This document shows, piece after piece, positions 53,542 through 62,564 of a DNA stretch of 64,000 nucleotides (position 1 is its first letter; the number at the start of each line of letters is the position of its first letter). Source of the DNA: Paraburkholderia ultramafica. GTDB lineage: Bacteria; Pseudomonadota; Gammaproteobacteria; Burkholderiales; Burkholderiaceae. A program made the translations under genes and the position numbers. The notes below the pieces were generated by a model. That model did not search any database, was not told the DNA's origin, and was given only the letters and a program-made list of their open reading frames with translations. The DNA is taken from contig NZ_CADIKK010000013.1 of assembly GCF_902859915.1 (NCBI RefSeq), forward strand, positions 1 to 64,000, written 5' to 3'.

Positions 53542-54888
53542 TTAAGACTCCACGTCTTCCAGACTGAAGATTTCGGTCTGGTCGTTGTACGAGAAGATCT
53601 CGCCATAACGGCCCCAGTTGATGACCGCGTCGAGCGTCTCTTCCGCGGCGCTGTCCGACAGAAAATCCTCCAGCTCCTGCTCGAAACGCACGCGCGGCGC
53701 ACGATGCCCCGGCCGCTCGTTCAACACCTTCTTGATCCGCGCGGCAAGCGGCACATGCCGCAGTAGATGCTCGGCGAACATCATCTTGCGTTCCTGCGTG
53801 CCGAACTCGGAGAACACGCGCGCCGGCGGCGTCAGGAAAATATCGCCTTCGCGCACGTCGGCGAAACCGAGATGCTGCAGCACTTCAGCGACCGGGAACA
53901 GATCGTCCACCTCCAGATGCAGCGAGCGGGCGATTTCCGGCATGTCCGCGCGGCCATGGTATGGCGCGGCGGCCAGCGTCTCGATCAGACCGGCCATCAG
54001 GTTGGTCGACACATGCGGCAGCCAGCTATGCAGCTCCAGCCCCTTCTTGGTCTTTTCGTCGGTCTGACGCGCGGTCATCTTCGCGTAGATCTCGTCGACC
54101 AGCCGGCGGAACGCCGGGTCAAGCCGGTTGCGCGGATGCTTGAACGGCACCTTGATCTCGGCGATCACGCGCCCCGGATTCGACGACAGCACCAGAATCC
54201 GGTCGCACATGAACACCGCTTCCTCGATGTTGTGCGTGACGATCAGCACCGCCTTGATCGGCATGCGGCCTTGCGTCCACAGATCGAGCAAATCGGTACG
54301 CAGCGTTTCGGCGGTCAGCACGTCGAGCGCGGAGAACGGCTCGTCCATCAGCAGCAGCGTGGGGTCGACCACCAGCGCGCGCGCAAAGCCGACGCGCTGA
54401 CGCATGCCGCCCGACAACTCGCGCGGATAGGCGTTTTCGAAACCGTCCAGACCGATCAGGTCGATGGCCGCGAGCGCCCGTGTGCGCCGCTCGCTCGCGC
54501 CGACGCCTTGCGCTTCGAGACCCGCTTCCACGTTCTGCAGCACGGTCAGCCACGGGAACAGCGCGAAGGTCTGGAACACCATCGCGACACCCTTGGCGGG
54601 GCCGTCGAGCGGCTTGCCCATATACGTGACTTCGCCGTCGGTCGGTTCGATCAGACCGGCGATGATGCGCAGCAGGGTCGACTTGCCCGAGCCCGAGCGG
54701 CCCAGCAAACCGACGATCTCGCCCTCGCGCAACGACAGATTCGCGTCATCGAGGACGAGCAGCTCGCCCTGCGTCTTGTTGAAACCGCGGCACACGTCCT
54801 TGACGCGCAGGATCTCTTCGCCGAGGCGCGGCGGCTTCGGCGGCGTCTGGATCGGCGCGGCGGTCATAGCAGCTTTAGGATTTTGCAT
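53542..54888 (-). CDS. ABC transporter ATP-binding protein, nitrate/sulfonate type, with C-terminal AAA-associated domain
   Basis: A 448-residue protein. The ATPase domain (residues 20-260) has Walker A GLLGRSGSGKSTLLRI, signature LSGGMRQRVGFARAL and Walker B LLLMDEPFSALD. The remaining part, from about 275, is an extra regulatory domain (AAA-associated type) with SEFGTQERKMMFAEHLL. The type is the taurine/nitrate/bicarbonate family. It is the downstream gene of the fused permease with a 19-base gap. No periplasmic binding protein is nearby, so the substrate is unknown. Confidence 0.92.
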   Translation of the reverse strand: MQNPKAAMTAAPIQTPPKPPRLGEEILRVKDVCRGFNKTQGELLVLDDANLSLREGEIVGLLGRSGSGKSTLLRIIAGLIEPTDGEVTYMGKPLDGPAKGVAMVFQTFALFPWLTVLQNVEAGLEAQGVGASERRTRALAAIDLIGLDGFENAYPRELSGGMRQRVGFARALVVDPTLLLMDEPFSALDVLTAETLRTDLLDLWTQGRMPIKAVLIVTHNIEEAVFMCDRILVLSSNPGRVIAEIKVPFKHPRNRLDPAFRRLVDEIYAKMTARQTDEKTKKGLELHSWLPHVSTNLMAGLIETLAAAPYHGRADMPEIARSLHLEVDDLFPVAEVLQHLGFADVREGDIFLTPPARVFSEFGTQERKMMFAEHLLRHVPLAARIKKVLNERPGHRAPRVRFEQELEDFLSDSAAEETLDAVINWGRYGEIFSYNDQTEIFSLEDVES

Positions 54889-54906
54889 CGCTTATGCCTT
54901 CATATC

Positions 54907-56658
54907 TCAATCAAGCCGGAGCTTGGCTTCGGCGTAGGCGTACATCGGACGCCACAGCAGGCGGTTGAACAGGGTGACGAACAGGGACATCACGGCGATC
55001 CCCACGATGATCTTCGGATAGTCGCCCGCCGCGGTGGTCTGCGCGATATACGCGCCCAGCCCGTGAGCGGCCACCTTGGTATCGCCCCACTGGACGAACT
55101 CGGCCACGATACTCGCGTTCCACGCGCCGCCCGACGCGGTGATCGCGCCCGTCACGTAGTACGGAAAGATGCCGGGCAGCATCGCCTGACGCCACCATTG
55201 CCAGCCGCGGATGTGGAAATTCTTGGCCGCCTCGCGGTAGTCGTTCGGGTAGGAACTCGCGCCGGCAATCACATTGAAAAGGATATACCACTGCGTACCG
55301 AGCACGATCAGCGGCGACAACCAGATGTCCGGGTTCAGATGGAAGCGCACGATCACGATCACGAACACCGGGAACAACAGGTTCGCCGGGAACGCGGCGA
55401 GGAACTGCGCGAGCGGCTGGATCTTTTCCGCCAGCGCCGGCCGCAAGCCGATCAGCACGCCGATCGGCACCCAGATCACCGAGGCGATCGCGATCAGCAC
55501 CACTACGCGCAGCAGCGTAATGAGCGCGAGCACGAACACGTGACCGACTTCGTCGAGCGTCACGCCGGTGCGCACGTAAAGGAACACGCGGTACACCACG
55601 TACACCGTGGCGGCCAGCACCAGCGCCGCCCACAGGATGTCGCCGAGCTTCGAGTTCTTCTCGCGGTGCGGAATCTGGAAGCGCGGCGCGCTAAACGCCG
55701 GCAACTGGAAGCGCACCCGCGCGGCCTTCGCGAACATCCAGCCAAGCGGCACCAGCAAGCGGTGAATCAGGCGCGTACGGCGAATCAGATCGAGCAGCCA
55801 GGATTCCGGCGCGTCGCCCGAACTGGTGGTTTCCATGCGGAACTTGTCGGCCCATGCGACCAGCGGACGGAACAGGAACTGGTCGTACGCGAGAATCACG
55901 ACCGTCATCGCGAGGATCACCCAGCCGATCGCATGCAGGTTCTTCTCCGAGATCGCCTGCGCCAGAAAGGCGCCGATTCCCGGCAGCGTGATCGTGTTGT
56001 TGCCGACCGTGATCGATTCGGAAGCGACCACGAAGAACCAGCCGCCCGACATCGACATCATCATGTTCCAGATGAGGCCCGGCATCGAGAACGGCACTTC
56101 GAGCTTCCAGAACCGTTGCCACGAAGTCAGATGAAAACCGCGTGACACTTCATCCAGATCGCGCGGCACCGTGCGCAGCGACTGATAGAAGCTGAACGTC
56201 ATGTTCCACGCCTGGCTCGTGAAGATCGCGAAGATCGCCGCGAGCTCGGCGCCGAGCACGCGGCCCGGAAACAGCGCGAGGAAGAACGTGACCGTAAACG
56301 AAATGTAGCCCAGCACCGGCACCGACTGCAGGATGTCCAGAATCGGCACCAGCACCATTCCGGCGCGGCGGCTCTTGGCCGCCAGCGTGCCGTACACCAG
56401 CGTGAAGGTCAGCGCGGCCGCCATCGCCGCGAGCATCCGCAGCGTGGTGCGCATCGCGTACTCGGGCAGGTTCGCCGGGTCGAGCGAGATCGTCTGGGTC
56501 TTGAGCGTCGACATCGGCGCGAGCGTCTCGTGAAAACCGATCGCCGCCATCGCGATGATGCAGATGATCAGCGGAAAGGCGACGAAGTCCCAGCGATTGG
56601 GCAGCACCCGCCATGCCGACGCATTGGCGGTGCGCTTCAGGTCAAAACTGAAATCCAT
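54907..56658 (-). CDS. Fused double ABC permease
   Basis: A 583-residue membrane protein made of two homologous permease halves. The first half spans residues about 20-290 with ASESITVGNNTITLPGIGAFLAQA. The second spans 345-575 with VAEFVQWGDTKVAAHGLGAYIAQTTAAGDYPKI. Each has a TauC/SsuC-like EAA-type loop, for example DEVSRGFHLTSWQRFWKLEVPFSMPG and REAAKNFHIRGWQWWRQAMLPGIFPY. Two membrane subunits in one chain fit the ATPase downstream. GGAGGG sits 6 bases before the ATG. Confidence 0.93.
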   Translation of the reverse strand: MDFSFDLKRTANASAWRVLPNRWDFVAFPLIICIIAMAAIGFHETLAPMSTLKTQTISLDPANLPEYAMRTTLRMLAAMAAALTFTLVYGTLAAKSRRAGMVLVPILDILQSVPVLGYISFTVTFFLALFPGRVLGAELAAIFAIFTSQAWNMTFSFYQSLRTVPRDLDEVSRGFHLTSWQRFWKLEVPFSMPGLIWNMMMSMSGGWFFVVASESITVGNNTITLPGIGAFLAQAISEKNLHAIGWVILAMTVVILAYDQFLFRPLVAWADKFRMETTSSGDAPESWLLDLIRRTRLIHRLLVPLGWMFAKAARVRFQLPAFSAPRFQIPHREKNSKLGDILWAALVLAATVYVVYRVFLYVRTGVTLDEVGHVFVLALITLLRVVVLIAIASVIWVPIGVLIGLRPALAEKIQPLAQFLAAFPANLLFPVFVIVIVRFHLNPDIWLSPLIVLGTQWYILFNVIAGASSYPNDYREAAKNFHIRGWQWWRQAMLPGIFPYYVTGAITASGGAWNASIVAEFVQWGDTKVAAHGLGAYIAQTTAAGDYPKIIVGIAVMSLFVTLFNRLLWRPMYAYAEAKLRLD

Positions 56659-57372
56659 CAGATGCCCTCCCCTTCGATGCAGGTGTTGGTTCGTTCGAAG
56701 GGGGCCACGGCTTCGGCGCGGCGGTCTGAAGATCGGTCCGGAAAGCGGAAATCAGGCATGGCAAAAACGCGTGTGCGCGGTAAATCGTTAGCGTTGGAGA
56801 CACTTGGACCGGTAACGGACGTGTCCATGGACGAGCCGTCCAGGACCACCACCATCACGCCGGACTCCTGTCGCCGCAGGCGCCGCCCGAAGGCTGGCGA
56901 GCTTTCCTCGTTTCGGACGGCAAGACACTACACCATCCTATATTTCAGGCACAACCTTTCGCGGCAAATCGCGTTAAATAGCACGCGGTGTCCGACAAAC
57001 CGGCCAGGACCCGTGCCATTGCTCCGTGCCGCACGCCGTTGAGCGCGGCGCGTGAGCCACATCGCCGGTCGTCGCGGCAGCGGCCGGGAGCGTGACGAGC
57101 CGCCCGGCAGACGTGGGCAGCTATCAAGAAACCGGCTCAGTTGCCGTTATGAACCTGATGGGCGCAGCGCATGCACTTCGCATTCCCGCAATAACGGTGG
57201 CGTCTGGCCCCGTGGCGGTTAAAATCGGGAAACGACGCGCATGTTTGTTAGCGGTTTATCCCGGGCCGCGGCGGCGGCGAATCGCCAGTCGCTTCCAAAG
57301 GGTCGACACAGCGCCAGCGCGCTGCCACGAATGAGCTAGTTGCATGTCACAGCCAGACGGATCAGAGGGTCG
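56659..57372. other. Long intergenic region, no convincing gene
   Basis: The 714 bases separate the divergent ABC operon and the diguanylate cyclase. Short frames exist but none has a family signature and a ribosome site. An AT-rich patch TATATTTCAGG lies near 56939-56949. No repeat or strong hairpin was seen. It presumably carries both promoters. Confidence 0.45.
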
Positions 57373-59064
57373 ATGAACAGGACAACCTTGCGCCAGGTAA
57401 CCGGACCGATCAGCTTCGTGCTGATCGTACTGGTTTGCTGGTTCGTGGCCGGCATGGTCGCGGACCGGATGGTACAGCAAGAACTGGACGCAGCGCTGCA
57501 CACGCAGCGGCAAATGTCCACGTCAATCGTCGATAACATGGCCGAGGTGATCGCCAGCGACCTCGCCATGTCCCGCGCCATCCCCGCAACCATGGCCGAA
57601 ATGGACGTGGTCCAGCACGCCCTGGTGCAATCCCAGAATTATGCCGCGAACGGCGAAGCGGCGGAACCCGCCCTGCGCGCCGCGTTGTTAAAAGACGCGC
57701 AGATGACCAAGGTCAGCAACTTCCTGCACGACGCGCAAGGCTTCTCCGGGCTCGACCAGATCTGGCTCGTCAACGCCAACGGCATCTGCGTGGCGTCGAG
57801 CAACTCGATCAACAATCCACTTGCGGCGGAGAGTTCGTTCGTCGGCGCCGACATGCGCACGCGCGGCTATCTGACGAACGCACTGCTCGGCGCGTTCTCG
57901 GAGGCCTACGGCGTCGGCCGCGCGAGCGGCGAGCCGGGCATCTTCATCGCCGCGCCGGTCTATGCGGAGGGCCTGCTGGTCGGGGCGGTGGTCGCCAAGG
58001 TGGGGATCGCGCGGCTGCGCCACTGGGTTGCGCACGTCGGCACCTTCGTCGCCGACGACAACGGCGTCATCATCATGGCGCACAACAGCGAGCTCGAAGG
58101 CCACGCGCTGCCGAGCTCGCGCGTCACGCAGATGAGCCCCGCCGAGCGCAGGCTCATCTATCACCGCGAAATGTTCCCCGACATGCGGATTCGCGTCGAC
58201 GCGCAAGTGCGCCAGCAGGCGCCGTGGGTGCCCGCGGCCGTCGCCGGACAGTTGTTCGGCATGAGCGAACAGCGGGGGCCGGCGCTGTATCAGGCCCGCA
58301 TCGGCCTGAACTCGGGACTGTCGGCGCATCTGGTCGATCCGCTCGCAGCCTGGCCTGAACTGTTGCGCAATCACAAGCGCGACCATCTGCTGGTGTTTCT
58401 GACGCTGGCCGGCACGGTCGCGCTGGCGTGGGTGATTACGGTGTCGTACGTACGCGAGCGGCGCCACCATCGCGCCACGCGCGACCTTGCCGAGCAATTG
58501 CAATCGGCCAATACGCTGCTCTCGGCGGAGGCGCGCCACGACGCGCTCACCGGCGCGCTGTCGCGACGCTACTTTCTCGACCTGCTGCGTCACGAGATCG
58601 AACGCGCGCGCGCGAGCAACGAACCGCTGTGCATGGCGATCGCCGACCTCGACCACTTCAAGCAGATCAACGACCGCTTCGGCCATGCCGCCGGCGACCG
58701 CGCGCTCGAACATTTCGTCGACACCTGCCGCGCCGAGCTGCGTGGCGCCGACGCGATCGGCCGGCTCGGCGGCGAAGAGTTCGGCTTGCTGCTGCCGGCC
58801 ACTGATCTGGCCGGCGGCCGCGAAGTCGTCGAACGCCTGCGCCTGCGCCTGAAGGCGGTGCCTTCGCCGAAGTTGCCGCCGTCGGTGGGCTTGAGCGTGA
58901 GCATCGGGATCACCGAACTCTCGGCCGACGATCTGCCCGAGCGCATCATGAGCCGCGCCGACATGGCGCTCTACGCGGCGAAAACCGGCGGCCGCGACCG
59001 CACCGAAGCGCTACCGCCCGATGACACCGCGCCGCCCGCGCGCACGGTGGCGAACGTCTGGTAA
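57373..59064 (+). CDS. Membrane-bound diguanylate cyclase
   Basis: A 563-residue protein. A first TM (PISFVLIVLVCWFVAGMVA), a periplasmic Cache-like domain (residues 45-345), a second TM (LLVFLTLAGTVALAWVITVSYV) and a C-terminal GGDEF domain with RLGGEEFGLLLPA. The inhibitory RxxD site (RGAD, five residues before GGEEF) is present. It makes c-di-GMP from two GTP. The start at 57373 (MNRTTLRQ) has GAGGG upstream. Confidence 0.94.
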   Translation: MNRTTLRQVTGPISFVLIVLVCWFVAGMVADRMVQQELDAALHTQRQMSTSIVDNMAEVIASDLAMSRAIPATMAEMDVVQHALVQSQNYAANGEAAEPALRAALLKDAQMTKVSNFLHDAQGFSGLDQIWLVNANGICVASSNSINNPLAAESSFVGADMRTRGYLTNALLGAFSEAYGVGRASGEPGIFIAAPVYAEGLLVGAVVAKVGIARLRHWVAHVGTFVADDNGVIIMAHNSELEGHALPSSRVTQMSPAERRLIYHREMFPDMRIRVDAQVRQQAPWVPAAVAGQLFGMSEQRGPALYQARIGLNSGLSAHLVDPLAAWPELLRNHKRDHLLVFLTLAGTVALAWVITVSYVRERRHHRATRDLAEQLQSANTLLSAEARHDALTGALSRRYFLDLLRHEIERARASNEPLCMAIADLDHFKQINDRFGHAAGDRALEHFVDTCRAELRGADAIGRLGGEEFGLLLPATDLAGGREVVERLRLRLKAVPSPKLPPSVGLSVSIGITELSADDLPERIMSRADMALYAAKTGGRDRTEALPPDDTAPPARTVANVW

Positions 59065-59230
59065 AGCGGCGCTCGCCGTCCCATCCACGCCCCACCCGCC
59101 TGCACCGCCCGCGCGCCGATGCGTGCGCAAGCGGACACAAAGCGGGCGCCGGCTTCGGGCTTCCCTTACTAAGCAGGTATGATCAACCGTGATATCGAGG
59201 TTGCCGCTACCGCTCTAACGGGAGATTCGC

Positions 59231-59497
59231 ATGAAGGGAAATCTGGTCATCGTCTGTCGCGATCAGGATGCTGACGCATTCGACCATCTGCTGGCTGAAT
59301 ATGGCGCGTTCCAGACGCGCCTGTCGTCTACTGCGTGGTATCTGAAACTGGCGGTCGCGCCCGAACTGATTCAGGAGGAGATCCTGGCGCGTCTCGGCAA
59401 ATACACGACGCACTACATCTTCGAGGCCGAAACGGCGACGTGGAATACGGTGGACAGCGAAGCGGCGAATGCGCTGAATACGTTGTTCTCGGACTAG
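59231..59497 (+). CDS. Small orphan alpha/beta protein
   Basis: An 88-residue protein: MKGNLVIVCRDQDADAFDHLLAEYGAFQTRLSSTAWYLKLAVAPELIQEEILARLGKYTTHYIFEAETATWNTVDSEAANALNTLFSD. It alternates strands and helices and could be a ferredoxin-like fold. GGGAGA is eight bases before the ATG. No family assigned. Not part of a CRISPR locus. Confidence 0.75.
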   Translation: MKGNLVIVCRDQDADAFDHLLAEYGAFQTRLSSTAWYLKLAVAPELIQEEILARLGKYTTHYIFEAETATWNTVDSEAANALNTLFSD

Positions 59498-59594
59498 CGC
59501 GCCGCAGCGCCGCCACGCATCCGAACGTTGCGTCCGGATTTCAAGTCGGTTATCAAGCACGGTGCAGACGCGTCGCGCCCGCACCGCCCAGCAC

Positions 59595-60911
59595 CTACCA
59601 GGCGCTCTCCGAAGCCGCCGCCACCCGCGGCACCACGTCGAACGGAAAGCTCATCAAGACTCGCAAGCCACGGCCGTCGTGGTTGCCGATCTCCCACTCC
59701 CCGCCGGCCCGCCGCACCAGCCGTTCCACGATCGCGAGCCCGAGCCCGCTGTGGCCGTTGCCGCCGCGCGCCGGATCGAGCCGCACGAACGGCCGGCTCG
59801 CATTGATCAGATCCTGCGCGGCAATCCCGCTGCCGTTGTCGCTCACCGACAGCGTAAAGCCTTGCGGCGTGCGCGCGGTGGCGACGTTGATCGGCGGCGC
59901 GCCGTAGGCGTGCGCGTTGTCGAGGAGGTTCGACAGAATCCGGTCGAGTGTGGCGGCCGGCAGCAGGAACGCCGGCCCCGCGTTCAGTTCGGTCAGCACG
60001 GTGGGCGCACCGGCGGCCACCGCGCGGTAACTGCGCACGACCCGCTCGCACTGCGCGTCCACTTCGACGGCTTCGCTGCGGTCGGCGCCGTCGTGCGCGA
60101 ACACCAGAAACTGCTCGACGATATGCGTCATCGAATCGACGTCGCGCACCACGCCGTCGCGCATCTTCGCTTCGTCCATCATTTCGGCGCGCAGCCGCAA
60201 TCGCGCGAGCGGCGTTTTCAGATCATGCGCGACGCCGGCCAGCATCACCGCGCGGTCGTTTTCGGTGCGCGCCACTTCCTGAACCATCTGGTTGAAACCG
60301 TGCGTCAGCTGCCGCAATTCGCGCGGGCCGCGCTCCGGCACCGGCGGCACCGGCAGGCCGCGGCCGAAGCGCGCCACCGCCTGGGCCAGCGAGCGCAACG
60401 GCTGCTGCAACGCCCATGCGGCGAACAACGCCGCCATCACCGCGAACGAGAAGATGATCGCAAGCCACAGCACCGTGCGGTCGAGCGAGCGCGGCGTCCG
60501 CAACGGCTGCACCGGCACGACGATCCAGCTGCGATCGGTGGGGGCGCGCACCCATAGCGTGGGCGGACGGCCCGGCATGCCGATCCGCACCTGCGTGCCG
60601 GACGGCATGCGATCGCGCACGTCCTCGACGAAGCGTTCGAGCGGCGGTGGCATCTCCGTGTTCTCGGACGGCACGTTCTGGCTTGCCGGGTCGACCAGCT
60701 TGACGCGCGACGGCAACGGTTGATCCGGTGTACGGGCGACGTGCTGGCGCACCGCGTCGACGAGGAAGGTGGCTTCCTCGACCGCGTAGCGTGTTTGCAA
60801 CTGGGAGCGTTCGAGCCGCATCAGCGCGTACCACGCGAAATGCGACAGCATCAGCACCGCGACGACTAGCAGCGCCAGCCGCCCGAACAGCGAATCAATG
60901 GGCCGACGCAT
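59595..60911 (-). CDS. Sensor histidine kinase, EnvZ-like
   Basis: A 438-residue kinase. TM1 (LALLVVAVLMLSHFAWYALM) and TM2 (VLWLAIIFSFAVMAALFAAWAL) enclose a periplasmic sensor of about 120 residues. A HAMP follows with RPRELRQLTHGFNQM. The H-box is AGVAHDLKTPLARLRLRAEMM, and the ATPase boxes are ILSNLLDNAHAYG, VSDNGSGI and GHSGLGLAIVERL. The 17-base overlap with the regulator gene points to a two-gene operon. The signal is unknown. Confidence 0.94.
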   Translation of the reverse strand: MRRPIDSLFGRLALLVVAVLMLSHFAWYALMRLERSQLQTRYAVEEATFLVDAVRQHVARTPDQPLPSRVKLVDPASQNVPSENTEMPPPLERFVEDVRDRMPSGTQVRIGMPGRPPTLWVRAPTDRSWIVVPVQPLRTPRSLDRTVLWLAIIFSFAVMAALFAAWALQQPLRSLAQAVARFGRGLPVPPVPERGPRELRQLTHGFNQMVQEVARTENDRAVMLAGVAHDLKTPLARLRLRAEMMDEAKMRDGVVRDVDSMTHIVEQFLVFAHDGADRSEAVEVDAQCERVVRSYRAVAAGAPTVLTELNAGPAFLLPAATLDRILSNLLDNAHAYGAPPINVATARTPQGFTLSVSDNGSGIAAQDLINASRPFVRLDPARGGNGHSGLGLAIVERLVRRAGGEWEIGNHDGRGLRVLMSFPFDVVPRVAAASESAW

Positions 60912-61620
60912 GTTGCTCGCCGTCTGGCACGAACACGTAGCCGCGGCCGCGCACGGTCTGAATGAAGCGCGGCGTGGACGGATCGGTTTCGAGAATGCGG
61001 CGCAGGCGCCACACCTGCACGTCGATGCCGCGGTCGGTGCCGTCGTATTCGGGACCGTGCAGCAGTTCGAGCAGACGCTCACGCGTGAGCGTGCGCATTG
61101 GGTGATTGACGAAGATCTTCAGCAACGCGAATTCGCTGCCCGACAGCGTGAGGGGCTTGTCTTCCAGATGCAGCGTGCGCGACTGGAAGTCGAGCGTGAA
61201 GCGGCCGAAGTTGAACGGCTCGCGCTGCTCCGGCGCCGCCGCCGACGGCAGCGTGCGGCGCCGCCGCAGCACCGCCTGCACGCGCGCCAGCAACTCGCGC
61301 GGATTGAACGGCTTGCCGAGGTAGTCGTCCGCGCCGAGCTCCAGCCCGACGATCCGGTCGACGTCGTCCGCACGCGCGGTGAGCATGATCACCGGGATGT
61401 CGTCACCCGACGCGCGCAGCCTGCGCAGCGCCGTGAGCCCGTCGACACCCGGCATCATCAGATCCAGCACGATGAGATCCGGACGCTCGCGTTCGAGCCT
61501 GCGCTCGAGCGAGCCCGCGTCGTGCAGCACCGAAACCTCGATGCCCTGACGGGCCAGATAGTCGCGCAGCAGATCGCGCAATTCGACGTCGTCGTCGACA
61601 ACAAGTATTTGAGTAGCCAT
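60895..61620 (-). CDS. ompR: Response regulator, OmpR-like
   Basis: A 241-residue regulator. The receiver has ILVVDDDVELRDLL, phosphoacceptor Asp in LIVLDLMMPGVDG and DDYLGKPFNPRELLARVQAVLRRR. The winged HTH has GIDVQVWRLRRILETDPSTPRFIQTVRGRGYVFVPDG. The sequence resembles E. coli OmpR rather than CpxR. It is divergent from the Spy/CpxP-like gene, with GTTAC half-sites between. Symbol by resemblance only. Confidence 0.93.
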   Translation of the reverse strand: MATQILVVDDDVELRDLLRDYLARQGIEVSVLHDAGSLERRLERERPDLIVLDLMMPGVDGLTALRRLRASGDDIPVIMLTARADDVDRIVGLELGADDYLGKPFNPRELLARVQAVLRRRRTLPSAAAPEQREPFNFGRFTLDFQSRTLHLEDKPLTLSGSEFALLKIFVNHPMRTLTRERLLELLHGPEYDGTDRGIDVQVWRLRRILETDPSTPRFIQTVRGRGYVFVPDGEQHASAH

Positions 61621-61655
61621 GGAATGAATTTTAACGCGCAGCAGGAAGGGTTTTC

Positions 61656-61693
61656 GTTAACCGATGCCCCTCAAGGGTTACCGGGTGTTACGG
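61656..61693. promoter_or_regulatory. OmpR-like half-site cluster
   Basis: GTTAACCG (61656-61663), GTTACCGG (61677-61684) and GTTACGG (61687-61693); the last two are 10 bases apart in tandem, as in OmpR-family sites. Confidence 0.5.
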
Positions 61694-61839
61694 TGAAAGG
61701 CGCACGTAATGCTCGGTAATAGCCGCACCAAGCCGCGTAACACAGCAATCGGCGAGCTTCTCTACGCTGTGTCTTACCGAATGCAGGCAGTCCAGATGAC
61801 CGGCTGCATCGTCGGCTATTCCATTACAAGGAGCCTTAT

Positions 61840-62367
61840 ATGTCCACCAAAAAAATCTCGCGCGTTCTCGCCGTTGCCGCCACTGCTCTCGCCATCGGCA
61901 CGGGCGCTGCCTATGCCGCACAACCCGCCATGCAAGGCGGCCCCGGCGGCTGGCATGGCCACTTCATGAAGCAACTGACGCAACTGCACGACCAGTTGAA
62001 GCTGAACGCGGATCAGGAAAAGCAGTGGCAGGCCGCGCTCGACACGATGAAGCAAGGCCACGAAGCAATGCGCGCCAATCATGAGCAGATCAAGAACCAG
62101 TTCAAGGCTGCGCAGCAACAGCCGATCCTGGATCTGAACGCAATGGCCGCAGCGCACCAGCAAGTCGAGCAGAAAGACGCGCAACTGCGTCAGCAAACCA
62201 CCGACGCATGGCTCAGGTTCTATAACGGCCTGAACGACCAGCAGAAGACCACCGTCAGCACGGCGCTGAAGCAGCGCTTCGCGAAGATGGAATCGCGTCA
62301 CGAGAAGATGCGCGAGCACTGGGAACATGGCAAGGGCGCAGCGTCGGCGCCGGCCGCCAATCAGTAA
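61840..62367 (+). CDS. Spy/CpxP-like periplasmic chaperone
   Basis: A 175-residue protein with signal peptide MSTKKISRVLAVAATALAIGTGAAYA and an all-helical body: LTQLHDQLKLNADQEKQWQAALDTMKQGHEAMRANHEQIKNQF, then RFAKMESRHEKMREHWEHG. This fits the Spy/CpxP (LTXXQ) family of periplasmic chaperones and stress sensors. It is divergent from the two-component pair, like cpxP beside cpxRA in E. coli. GGAG precedes the ATG. Confidence 0.85.
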   Translation: MSTKKISRVLAVAATALAIGTGAAYAAQPAMQGGPGGWHGHFMKQLTQLHDQLKLNADQEKQWQAALDTMKQGHEAMRANHEQIKNQFKAAQQQPILDLNAMAAAHQQVEQKDAQLRQQTTDAWLRFYNGLNDQQKTTVSTALKQRFAKMESRHEKMREHWEHGKGAASAPAANQ

Positions 62368-62384
62368 GCGGCGCGATGCAGCAG

Positions 62385-62410
62385 CAAGGCGGCCCTGCGC
62401 GGCCGCCTTG
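62385..62410 (+). terminator. Hairpin after the Spy-like gene
   Basis: A 10-bp stem CAAGGCGGCC/GGCCGCCTTG with loop CTGCGC, 17 bases after the stop, followed by TAGATGC. It may be an mRNA-end stabiliser ahead of the main terminator. Confidence 0.6.
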
Positions 62411-62421
62411 TAGATGCAAAA

Positions 62422-62450
62422 AAACGCCACGGAGGTTTTCCGTGGCGTTT
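62422..62450. terminator. Bidirectional intrinsic terminator
   Basis: A 12-bp stem AAACGCCACGGA/TCCGTGGCGTTT with A and T flanks on both sides. It ends the Spy-like gene and the leftward pirin gene. Confidence 0.92.
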
Positions 62451-62564
62451 CTGTTTTGACCGCGCGCCTGGCTGCGCGGCATGCGGGACACGCTGCATCA
62501 ACGCGGCGGACTCGTTGCATCTTCATCCATCACGGCAACGAAGACCCGCCGAACGATCCTTCAA

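Noticed and set aside
59231..59497. Cas2-like protein
   Set aside because: Only size and predicted strand-helix order are similar; no repeats or cas genes are nearby.
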